Shown piece by piece: positions 25,778 through 34,551 of a DNA stretch of 64,000 bases. The translations under genes and the position numbers were made by a program. The notes beneath the pieces are model-generated. The model was not told the origin of the DNA. It worked only from the letters and a program-made list of their open reading frames with translations, and did no database searches. Numbering within the stretch: position 1 is the stretch's first letter; each line of letters opens with the position of its first letter. Where the stretch lies: assembly GCF_003633775.1 (NCBI RefSeq), contig NZ_RBIN01000008.1:62001-126000 (forward strand), given 5' to 3'. Origin of the DNA: Kushneria sinocarnis. Its GTDB lineage: Bacteria > Pseudomonadota > Gammaproteobacteria > Pseudomonadales > Halomonadaceae.

Positions 25778-25779
25778 CC

Positions 25780-27297
25780 TCAGTGATTCGCAATCATCGG
25801 CGTGAGATCCTCGGAGACCGCCTCGAGCGTCTTGCGCCAGTTCAGATAGGGCGTTGCCGCCCGGCCGTTGAGCATGACCGCAAAGGCCCCCCAGCGGCCG
25901 GATTCGGTGCGGAAGTAGCCGGCGATGGCGCGCACCGGGACCGGCTCGTTGAGCGTGCCGGTCTTGACCATGACATGGCTCTGGAAGAGATCGCTGCCAC
26001 GGCGAATGAAGTGCATCGGGCCGTTATCCGGCACCTGCATGCCGGCCACGAACAGCGGAAACAGCGTCGGCCGGCGATACATCGTCGACAGCAGGGCCAC
26101 CAGACCGTGCGCACTGGTACTGCTCTCCGGCGTCAGGCCGCTGCCGGACGCCAGGCGGACCGGGCCGTGATCGGGGACTTCACGGCTCACGAACGCCTCG
26201 AGGGCCGCCCGGGCGTCGGTCAGCTCGGCCGGCTGCCGGTTCGCCAGATCGAGCGCCAGCATATCCGCCATGAAGTTGTTGGAGTAGTTGAGCATGCGCA
26301 GCAGCAGTTCCTGCAGCGGCTTGCCATCGACCGAGGCCAGGGGCCGGGCCCCATCCGCCGGTGGCGTATTGGTCACTGCCACGCCACCCTGCAGGGTGAT
26401 ATCCGCTTCCTGCAGCCGCTGCTGCAGGGTGGCGGCACTCTGCAGGGCCGGTTGGGATCCGGAACGGTAGACATTGCGCGGCCAGGTATCGCGATTGATC
26501 CGGCCGGAGAGCACCAGGGTATCCCGGCCATCCGTGGTGGTGCGCTCGGCGCTGATGCCGGTACTGCCACTGGCGACGGTCTTCACGTTGTTGACGACCC
26601 GGGGCAGCGGCCTGGCGCTGAAGCAGCCGCTGACCCGGGCATCGGCTCCGGCGGCCTCCCCCGGCATCACCCGCACGCACCAGGTGGCGAAATCCACGCC
26701 GGCCGAACTGAGGCGGGCATCATAGGCGTGACGCGAGCGCTCCCGCGCCCGACAGCGATCGGTGGTCACGCATTCAACCGGACCGAAACGCCACTGGCTG
26801 ATCAAAAGCCGCCCGCTGATGTGCTCGATCCCGCGCTGACGCAGCTGCTGCACCAGGCTCCAGTAATCCTCGCTGGTCAGCCCCGGGTCGCCGGCGCCCT
26901 CCAGCACCAGGTCGCCCTGTAGCGTGTGACCGCTGACGCTGCCATTGGTCAGCAGACGGGTGGTAAAGCGTTTCTGCGGCCCCCAGCGATCCAGCGCCGC
27001 GGCCGCCGTATAGAGCTTCGATACCGAGGCCGGGGTCAGCTGATTGGTCGGCGTCAGGCTGCCCAGCGTCTCGTCGCTGTCCAGCAGCCGGGCTTCGGCA
27101 CTGACCCGGAAGCCCTCGTGCGCCAGCTCGGCCGTGGCCGGAAAACCTGCCGCACGGGTCATGCTCGTGACCCCCATCAGGGCCGCCAGGGCACTCCAGC
27201 GCAGCAACCGCCGCCCTCGCGGGGAAATGGTCAGGTGTCGTGTCAGCCTGACCGCGTGTTCATGCAGCGCGTGAGCGCCGGGAAGAGATGACCACAT
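25780..27297 (-). CDS. dacB: D-alanyl-D-alanine carboxypeptidase/endopeptidase (PBP4)
   Basis: Periplasmic low-molecular-mass class C penicillin-binding protein that trims and opens peptidoglycan cross-links. The 505-residue protein starts with a basic n-region and a hydrophobic signal segment ending around T-R-A-A-G (residue 51). The active-site motifs are S-V-S-K (91-94), S-N-N (339-341) and K-T-G (445-447), with the long insertion between SxxK and SxN that defines the PBP4 class. The N-terminus before the signal is unusually long, and no ribosome site is seen at the ATG, so a later start is possible. Confidence 0.92.
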   Translation of the reverse strand: MWSSLPGAHALHEHAVRLTRHLTISPRGRRLLRWSALAALMGVTSMTRAAGFPATAELAHEGFRVSAEARLLDSDETLGSLTPTNQLTPASVSKLYTAAAALDRWGPQKRFTTRLLTNGSVSGHTLQGDLVLEGAGDPGLTSEDYWSLVQQLRQRGIEHISGRLLISQWRFGPVECVTTDRCRARERSRHAYDARLSSAGVDFATWCVRVMPGEAAGADARVSGCFSARPLPRVVNNVKTVASGSTGISAERTTTDGRDTLVLSGRINRDTWPRNVYRSGSQPALQSAATLQQRLQEADITLQGGVAVTNTPPADGARPLASVDGKPLQELLLRMLNYSNNFMADMLALDLANRQPAELTDARAALEAFVSREVPDHGPVRLASGSGLTPESSTSAHGLVALLSTMYRRPTLFPLFVAGMQVPDNGPMHFIRRGSDLFQSHVMVKTGTLNEPVPVRAIAGYFRTESGRWGAFAVMLNGRAATPYLNWRKTLEAVSEDLTPMIANH

Positions 27298-27375
27298 GAA
27301 TAAGGAAACCCGAACGGCGAAACTTCAAACGAAAACATGTACGGCACTACCGCACGTAAAAAAACGTGTCCCAGC

Positions 27376-27714
27376 TTAATGGGCATGCATGCCGGAAAAC
27401 AATTGCAGCACCGTGACGCCGGCAATGATCAGGCCGATACCGATGAAGGTCGGCAGATCCGGGCGCTCCCCGAACACCACCATCGCCACCAGCAGGGTCA
27501 GCACCATGCCGAGCCCCGCCCAGATGGCATAGGCCACGCCCACCGGCAGGGTCTTCAGCACCAGCGAGAGCAGATACATGGCCAGCCCGTACCCGCCCAG
27601 GGTCACCAGGCTCGGGCCCAGCCGGGTAAAGGAGGCCGAGGCCTTGAGCGCATTGGTGGCGATCACTTCGGCCACGATGGCCACCGCCAGATAGCCGTAG
27701 GGCAACCAGTTCAC
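27376..27714 (-). CDS. SMR-family exporter (EmrE-like)
   Basis: Four-helix small multidrug resistance protein (112 aa). The substrate/proton-binding Glu lies in A-E-V-I-A-T near residue 15, helix 2-3 signatures are present, and G-V-A-Y-A-I-W-A-G-L-G near 60 is typical of EmrE-type exporters of quaternary cations rather than Gdx guanidinium exporters. The GTG start overlaps the stop of the upstream methyltransferase gene as GTGA, so translation is probably coupled. Confidence 0.9.
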   Translation of the reverse strand: MNWLPYGYLAVAIVAEVIATNALKASASFTRLGPSLVTLGGYGLAMYLLSLVLKTLPVGVAYAIWAGLGMVLTLLVAMVVFGERPDLPTFIGIGLIIAGVTVLQLFSGMHAH

Positions 27715-28412
27715 GTGTCCTCCCTGCCATAGGGTCGTTCGCGCCGGGGTAACCGGCAGACCAGCCGCCAGAGCGACTGGCCGCTCTGCTGGTACTTGCG
27801 CTCGAACGGTGTCAGCGGTGCCGGCGGCTGCCAGTGCTCTACCGCGGATGCCATGCCGCAGACCTGCTCGATGGCCAGCGCGAACTCTTCGACATAGATA
27901 CGCCAGTTGGAGCGCAGCTCGAACTCGCCCCCCAGCGCCAGCAGTGTGGGCAGAATCGGATGACCCTGCCAGCGCCGCTTGAGCTGGGAGGCCTTGGGCC
28001 AGGGGTTGGGATAGAGCAGATAGTGCTGCTGCGGCTGCCAGCCGGCGGCCAGCGCCAGCCGCCAGAAATCGACCAGATCGGCACGCAGCAGCATCGCATT
28101 TTCCGGTGTTTCCCCCCAGCTGCGCGACAGATCACGTCCCAGCCGCTCGGCGCTGCGATCAACGCCGATCACGGCGTGATCCGGCCGGTGGCGCGCCAGC
28201 TCACGGGTCGACAGTCCGACGCCGCAGCCGGCATCGATCACCAGGGGACCGGGATGACCGGCCCGCCACTGCTGCGCCCGCTCGAAGGCTCGGCGGGTAT
28301 GGTCGGCGATCGGCCGCTGCCAGGGGCTTTGCAGGGCGCGCTCGATACGTCTGGCAAGATCCTCGTGGGGCCGCTGCTGGGCGGTACGAACGGGCGTGGA
28401 ATTGGCGTGCAT
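27711..28412 (-). CDS. TrmB-like SAM-dependent methyltransferase
   Basis: Class I methyltransferase of 233 residues. The SAM-binding motif I is V-I-D-A-G-C-G-V-G-L-S near residue 60. The TrmB-like segment Y-P-N-P-W-P-K lies near 145, where canonical tRNA (guanine46-N7) methyltransferases have F-x-D-P-W-P-K; here the Asp is Asn. It may be a diverged TrmB paralogue rather than the housekeeping enzyme, and the target is unknown. The ATG at 28412 is preferred over an in-frame start at 28457. It lies upstream of and overlaps the SMR exporter gene. Confidence 0.75.
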   Translation of the reverse strand: MHANSTPVRTAQQRPHEDLARRIERALQSPWQRPIADHTRRAFERAQQWRAGHPGPLVIDAGCGVGLSTRELARHRPDHAVIGVDRSAERLGRDLSRSWGETPENAMLLRADLVDFWRLALAAGWQPQQHYLLYPNPWPKASQLKRRWQGHPILPTLLALGGEFELRSNWRIYVEEFALAIEQVCGMASAVEHWQPPAPLTPFERKYQQSGQSLWRLVCRLPRRERPYGREDT

Positions 28413-28521
28413 GACACATCCATTGCGGGCGCGAAACGAAACGGGGGCGCCGGGCACGGGAGCTTCGCAAGCCCGGCATGACGGCCCGCCGAAGGGAATG
28501 GTATCATTTCCCGATTACAAG

Positions 28522-28546
28522 GGCGGGCTCTGCGGGCCGCCTTTTT
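28522..28546 (+). terminator. Hairpin plus T5 in the fabY leader (possible attenuator)
   Basis: GGCGG (28522-28526) pairs with CCGCC (28537-28541), followed by TTTTT (28542-28546), 30 bases before the fabY start. The stem is short. It could end a short leader transcript or be chance in GC-rich DNA. Confidence 0.35.
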
Positions 28547-28575
28547 CATTCCCCTGTATGAGCGAGGGACGCGAC

Positions 28576-30477
28576 TTGTCACAGCTACCGGTGATCGTCG
28601 GCATGGGCGGCGTCAATGCTGCCGGCAGAACCTCGGGGCATCAATCCTTCCGTCGTACGGTAATCGATGCCCTGCCCGAGTCTTCGCGTCACCAGACTCT
28701 GCTGGGGCTGACTTCGCTGATGCAGCTGGCCCGGCGCTCGCCGGACTGGGTCAACGCCGATGGTTCGGCCACCGATGCCGAGACCCTGCTCGCCCGGCAC
28801 CAGCAGCATGTGCTGGATCACACCCTGATTCGCCGGCTCGAGGACGAACGTTACAACGAGGCCGGCATTCCCGCCAACCGCGCCGCCCGGCTCGAGCTGG
28901 GCGAACCGGCCACCGTGACGCTGCGCCGGCGTCAGCTGCCCGAGCGCCCACCGCAGCACTGGCAGATCCGGGAGCTGGACAAGCGTCACGCCGAGGTTAC
29001 CCTGCCAGCCGGCGAACTCGAGGTGCTGCTGCCGGATCGCCGCGAAGCACTGGTGCGCTGCGCCGGTCAGCTGCCGAGCGGCTTCGATCCCACTTCGCTC
29101 TATCACAGCGTGCACCACCCGCGCGGCCTGTCGATGGCGATCTTCGGCGCTTCCGACTGCCTCGGCCAGAGCGGTTTCGACTGGCAGTCACTGGCCGATC
29201 GGGTCGACCCCGACGAGGTGGCCGTCTACGCCGGCAACTCGATCGGCCAGCTCGACAACGAGGGCTGGGGCGGCCTGCTGCAGAGCTATCTCTCCGGCAG
29301 TCGCGTGACCTCCAAGCAGATGCCGCTGGGCTACGGTCAGATGCCGGCCGATTTCCTCAACGCCTATGTGCTCGGCAACGTCGGTGCCACCGGGGCGATG
29401 CAGGGGGCCTGCGCCAGCTTCCTGTACAACCTGCGGCTCGGGGTCGATGACATCCGGGCCGGCCGGCGGCGGGTCGTGCTGGTCGGCTCCTCCGATGCCC
29501 CCATTACCCCCGAGATCATCGAGGGCTTCCGGGCAATGAGCGCACTGGCCGATGATGCCAGCCTCAAGGCGCTGGACGCACTCGAGGTGCTGACCGACGC
29601 CGACTATCAGCGCGCCTGCCGCCCCTTTGCGCGCAACTGCGGCTTTACCATTGCCGAATCCGCCCAGTTTCTGATGCTGATGGATGACAGCCTGGCGCTG
29701 GAGACCGGCGCCGACATCCTGGGCGCGGTCCCCGAGGTTTTCGTCAATGCCGACGGCAACAAGCGCTCGATCTCCGCGCCCGGCATCGGCAACTACATCA
29801 CGCTGGCCAAGAGCGTCGCGCTGATGCGCGACATGCTGGGCGACGAGGCGGTACAGCAGCGCAGTCACGTGCACGCCCACGGTACCAGCACGCCCAAGAA
29901 TCGCACCACCGAATCCCATGTGCTGGATGCCGTAGCCCGCGCCAACGGCATCGACGCCTGGCCGGTAGTCGCGATCAAGGCCTATCTCGGCCACTCCCAG
30001 GGCGCCGCCGGCGGCGATCAGCTGATGAGCGCGCTGGGCAGCTTCGCCCATGGCCTGCTGCCCGGCATCTTCACGCTGGATGCGGTGGCCGAGGATGTCC
30101 ACGCCGAGCGCCTGGAGTTCTTACGCGAACACCGCCAGCACAAATCCGACATCTCGTTTGTCAATGCCAAGGGCTTCGGTGGCAACAATGCCACGGCGCC
30201 GGTCATCTCGCCGGAGGTCACCGAGCGCCTGCTGCGCCAGCGCCACGGCGAGGCCGCCATGCAGCGCTGGCGCCAGGCACGTGAAGCGGTACGCGACCGT
30301 CAGGCGGCCTACGAATCGCGGGCCCAGAGCGGCGATTTCAATCCGATCTATCATTTCGGCAAGGATGTCCTCGAGGGCCCCGAGCTTCGGGTACACGCCG
30401 ACCGGATCGAGATCCCCGGTTATGCCAGACCGGTTTCGCTGAAGGTCAGCAATCCCTTTGGCCGGCTCGACTCCTGA
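28576..30477 (+). CDS. fabY: Beta-ketoacyl-ACP synthase FabY (fatty-acid initiation)
   Basis: Condensing enzyme that, in Pseudomonas aeruginosa, starts fatty-acid synthesis from acetyl-CoA and malonyl-ACP in place of FabH. The 633-residue product matches FabY length. The nucleophile Cys is in G-A-C-A-S-F near residue 285, with His residues in H-A-H-G-T-S-T-P-K and K-A-Y-L-G-H-S-Q-G-A-A-G-G. I place the start at TTG 28576: it follows GAGGGA by 6 bases and gives M-S-Q-L-P-V-I-V-G, as in Pseudomonas FabY. An in-frame ATG at 28558 has no ribosome site. Confidence 0.9.
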   Translation: MSQLPVIVGMGGVNAAGRTSGHQSFRRTVIDALPESSRHQTLLGLTSLMQLARRSPDWVNADGSATDAETLLARHQQHVLDHTLIRRLEDERYNEAGIPANRAARLELGEPATVTLRRRQLPERPPQHWQIRELDKRHAEVTLPAGELEVLLPDRREALVRCAGQLPSGFDPTSLYHSVHHPRGLSMAIFGASDCLGQSGFDWQSLADRVDPDEVAVYAGNSIGQLDNEGWGGLLQSYLSGSRVTSKQMPLGYGQMPADFLNAYVLGNVGATGAMQGACASFLYNLRLGVDDIRAGRRRVVLVGSSDAPITPEIIEGFRAMSALADDASLKALDALEVLTDADYQRACRPFARNCGFTIAESAQFLMLMDDSLALETGADILGAVPEVFVNADGNKRSISAPGIGNYITLAKSVALMRDMLGDEAVQQRSHVHAHGTSTPKNRTTESHVLDAVARANGIDAWPVVAIKAYLGHSQGAAGGDQLMSALGSFAHGLLPGIFTLDAVAEDVHAERLEFLREHRQHKSDISFVNAKGFGGNNATAPVISPEVTERLLRQRHGEAAMQRWRQAREAVRDRQAAYESRAQSGDFNPIYHFGKDVLEGPELRVHADRIEIPGYARPVSLKVSNPFGRLDS

Positions 30478-30551
30478 CGCCGGCTGCCGTGCCGACCGGC
30501 AGGCCGGCACCTGCGGAGGATGACTATCATGGGCGCCGCCTCCTGCGCTAG

Positions 30552-31409
<858 letters not shown>

Positions 31410-31440
31410 TTTCCGTCCGACCACCGGACAGCTTCTGTCA

Positions 31441-31465
31441 ACAGGGCGCCGCAAGGGCGCCCTGT
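31441..31465. terminator. Hairpin between yfhL-type ferredoxin and outer-membrane protein genes
   Basis: A perfect 10-bp stem (ACAGGGCGCC / GGCGCCCTGT) with a 5-base loop, between the convergent stops at 31409 and 31482. Only short T stretches follow on the plus strand. Confidence 0.6.
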
Positions 31466-31481
31466 TGCTTTCGCGGGGACT

Positions 31482-32888
31482 TCAGAAGGAGTAGGTCGCC
31501 AGCACCTCGAACAGCTGCGAGGTGTGATCATGGCCGAAGGTCTGCTCGGCGCCATCCTCCGGAAAGGCCACGGCATAGACCCCCGACAGCGAGAAGCGGT
31601 CGGTCACGGTCCAGTCGGCGTAGAGATCGAGCTCCTTGGCAAAGTCGCTGTCGGTGATGTTGCCGGAGCCGCTGCTGGTCGAGGCCGCGCTGGCATTGTG
31701 ATAGCGGAAGTTGTAGCCGATCACGCCGGTTTCCAGCGAGTCGGTCGGCTGGATCGAGGCCTTGAGCATGTCGGCATCGAGGTTGCTGTTGAACAGCATG
31801 TACTCACCGACGATCTCGCCCATGAACCAGTTGCCCCAGCCGCTGACGAAGTCGTAGAAGACCGTATCGTAGTTGCTGCTGAATTCGGCGTGACGGTAGG
31901 CCAGTTCGGGCGTCCAGCGGACCCGGCTGAAGCGGTAGGTCACCTGGGCATACCAGGCATCATCGCTGATTCCGTTGTCGTCGTTGTCCTCGTAGACGTA
32001 CTGACCGCCGATCGACAGGTCCGGAATGGCGGCAAACGGCTTGCCCTTGGCCCGCAGGTTATAGATGTCGGTACCGTCCAGCGCGGTGTTGTCGCTGTTG
32101 TAGGTGTGCATCACCGCCGCACCGAACTTGGCGCGATCGCCCAGCCGGTAGCTGGCGTTGACGCCGTTCATGCTGGTTTCGGTATCCGGCCCGTTGCGCA
32201 CGTACTGATCCTCCTTGAGGTGGAACAGATCGCCGTGCCAGCCGTGGGTATCCAGTGAGACCACGGCCGAGTTGTGAAAGCCCTGGCTGGCGCCGATGTA
32301 GTAGCCGCCATACTTGCCGGTATCGAGAAAGCCGTCACCGACCAGAAAGCCCTCGCCGAACTCGAACTGCTGGCGGCCGAACGAGACGGTCAGGGCATCC
32401 TCGCCGAGCGACTCGGCAAACAGCCCGCCACTACGCCAGCCGGCATAGGCCCGGTCGATGCGGGCATCCTCGGGGTGATCCGGGGTGGCCCCGCTGGCAT
32501 CACCGTAGGCATTGCCACGGGTCATGTTGCCCACGGCCGTTACCCCGGCAAAGGCCGTACCGGCATTCGGCAGATCCACCTCCCCGGTCAGGGTCGGCAT
32601 CGCCGTCGCTTCCCACCAGGCGGGATGACGGCTGGCAGGCGTGCCACCGATGCTTTCGGAGGCACCGAAATTGGCATTGCGAGTGGCCGCGCCAAAGCCA
32701 TAGAGGGTCAGCCCGCCATTGAGACGTACCCCACTCTGTTTGTTGTTGTAGAGCTCGATATCGGCACTCGGCACTTGAATACCCGGAGAGAGATAATCGA
32801 CATCGGTCACAGCGGCCTGAGCCGGCACGGCCAGCAGCAGCCCCCCCAGCGAGGCCCCCAGACCGGCGTAAAACCTTGCATGAGGCAT
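31482..32888 (-). CDS. Outer-membrane beta-barrel protein (alginate-export/porin-like)
   Basis: Exported 468-residue protein. A signal peptide ends near A-V-P-A-Q-A-A. Alternating hydrophobic/polar strands run to the end, and the chain finishes in Y-S-F, the terminal Phe expected for Bam-inserted barrels. Segments such as V-S-F-G-R-Q-Q-F-E-F-G-E-G-F and L-A-Y-R-H-A-E-F resemble large AlgE/OprD-like specific channels, but I cannot assign a substrate. The ATG at 32888 follows AAGGAA by 7 bases. Confidence 0.82.
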   Translation of the reverse strand: MPHARFYAGLGASLGGLLLAVPAQAAVTDVDYLSPGIQVPSADIELYNNKQSGVRLNGGLTLYGFGAATRNANFGASESIGGTPASRHPAWWEATAMPTLTGEVDLPNAGTAFAGVTAVGNMTRGNAYGDASGATPDHPEDARIDRAYAGWRSGGLFAESLGEDALTVSFGRQQFEFGEGFLVGDGFLDTGKYGGYYIGASQGFHNSAVVSLDTHGWHGDLFHLKEDQYVRNGPDTETSMNGVNASYRLGDRAKFGAAVMHTYNSDNTALDGTDIYNLRAKGKPFAAIPDLSIGGQYVYEDNDDNGISDDAWYAQVTYRFSRVRWTPELAYRHAEFSSNYDTVFYDFVSGWGNWFMGEIVGEYMLFNSNLDADMLKASIQPTDSLETGVIGYNFRYHNASAASTSSGSGNITDSDFAKELDLYADWTVTDRFSLSGVYAVAFPEDGAEQTFGHDHTSQLFEVLATYSF

Positions 32889-33121
32889 GTTTCTGTTCCT
32901 TCTGGTTGTCGGATTCGGACAGCGGGAGCGATCGTTGTCGGTTATCCTGCCCCCTGCCCCGGGTTCCCTGAACGACCCGCAAGGCGGCATATTCGTGTAC
33001 GCCGTTTCTGAATTATCGCTACCTTAACAAAGTAGTTCAGGAATCAAAGGGGTTGCAGGACAGACGCCGGCTCGCCACCATCGCCCCTCGCCGTGATTGC
33101 CCGCCCCCGTCAGGAGTCTTC

Positions 33122-34450
33122 GTGAGTACTACGCCCGCGGCGTCCCGCCAGCGTTTCGGTGAAATCCGCCGGCTGGCCTGGCCGATCATCATCTCCAACA
33201 TCAGCGTGCCCCTGCTGGGGCTGGTGGATACCGCCGTGGTCGGCCACCTGCCGGACGCTCGCTACCTCGCGGCGGTGACCCTGGGGGCCACCCTGTTCAG
33301 CTTCCTGTTCTGGGGCTTCGGCTTCCTGCGCATGGGCACTACCGGCCTCGCCGCCCAGGCCTACGGCGCCGATGACGATCAGGCCCTGCGCAACCTGCTC
33401 GGCCAGTCGCTGGTCATTGCCCTCGGCCTGGGGGCAGCGCTGATCGTGCTCTCCGAACCACTGATCGATGCGGGCCTCTGGCTGCTTCACGGCGAGCCCG
33501 ACACCCGGGCACTGGCCGAGGGTTATGCCCATATCCGCATTCTTGCCGCCCCCGCGGTGCTGATCAATTACGCCATCATCGGCTGGTTCCTGGGCCAGCA
33601 GAACAGCCGGGTCACCCTGATCCTGATGCTGACCACCAATGGCCTCAATATCGTGCTGGATCTATTGTTCGTGCTCGGCTTCGGCATGACCAGCAACGGT
33701 GTGGCCACGGCTTCGGCACTGGCCGAGTACGCCACCCTGGGCGTGGGCATCATGCTGGTCCGGCAGCGTCTGGGCCGGCTGTCCGGGGGGTTCGATGCGC
33801 GTCCGCTGAAGCAGCTGAGCGCCTATGCCACGCTCTTTCGCGTCAACCGTCATCTATTTGTGCGCACCCTCTGCCTGCTGTTCGCGATGGCCTTCTTTAC
33901 CTCGCAGGGCGCACGCCTCGGGGACACCCCGCTGGCCGCCAATGCCGTGCTGATGCAGCTGGTGATGATGACCTCCTACGGTCTGGACGGCTTCGCCAAT
34001 GCCGCCGAAGCACTCACCGGACGGGCTGCCGGCCGGCATGACTGGCAGGATTTTGCGATCACGGTACGCGCCTGCCTGCTGCTGTCGCTGCTCACGGCCG
34101 GCGGCGCCTCCCTGATCTTCGCCCTGTGGGGCAGCGATCTGATCGCGCTGCTGACCGATCTTGCCTCGGTGCGCAATTTCGCCGACCGCTATCTCGGCTG
34201 GATCATCCTCATGCCGCTGGTCGCCGTCTGGAGCTACCTGTTCGATGGCGTGTTCATCGGTGCCACCGCAACCCGCCCCATGCGGGATACCCTGATCCTG
34301 GCCGTGGCCTTCTATCTGCCGACCTGGTGGCTGACCCAGCCCCTCGGCAATCACGGTCTCTGGCTCGCCTTCACCCTGTTCACGCTGGTGCGCTCGGCGG
34401 GGCTCGGCGGCGTCTATCTTTATCGCCGGCGTCATGACTGGCGGGAGTAG
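33122..34450 (+). CDS. MATE-family efflux transporter (DinF-like)
   Basis: Twelve-helix multidrug and toxic-compound exporter (442 aa) driven by Na+ or H+. The N-terminal motif S-V-P-L-L-G-L-V-D-T-A-V-V-G-H and the following F-L-R-M-G-T-T-G-L-A-A-Q-A fit the DinF subgroup. The GTG at 33122 is selected because AGGAG lies 5 bases upstream and the product then starts just before the first helix. It is divergent from the outer-membrane barrel gene. Confidence 0.9.
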   Translation: MSTTPAASRQRFGEIRRLAWPIIISNISVPLLGLVDTAVVGHLPDARYLAAVTLGATLFSFLFWGFGFLRMGTTGLAAQAYGADDDQALRNLLGQSLVIALGLGAALIVLSEPLIDAGLWLLHGEPDTRALAEGYAHIRILAAPAVLINYAIIGWFLGQQNSRVTLILMLTTNGLNIVLDLLFVLGFGMTSNGVATASALAEYATLGVGIMLVRQRLGRLSGGFDARPLKQLSAYATLFRVNRHLFVRTLCLLFAMAFFTSQGARLGDTPLAANAVLMQLVMMTSYGLDGFANAAEALTGRAAGRHDWQDFAITVRACLLLSLLTAGGASLIFALWGSDLIALLTDLASVRNFADRYLGWIILMPLVAVWSYLFDGVFIGATATRPMRDTLILAVAFYLPTWWLTQPLGNHGLWLAFTLFTLVRSAGLGGVYLYRRRHDWRE

Positions 34451-34551
34451 CCCCGGCACCCTGCCCCGGCCGACCCGCCGACAAAAGCACGAGCTGATGG
34501 TCCGTCAGGCCCTTTCTCTCGCTCCGGTCGTGGCAGCCGGTTCATTATCAT

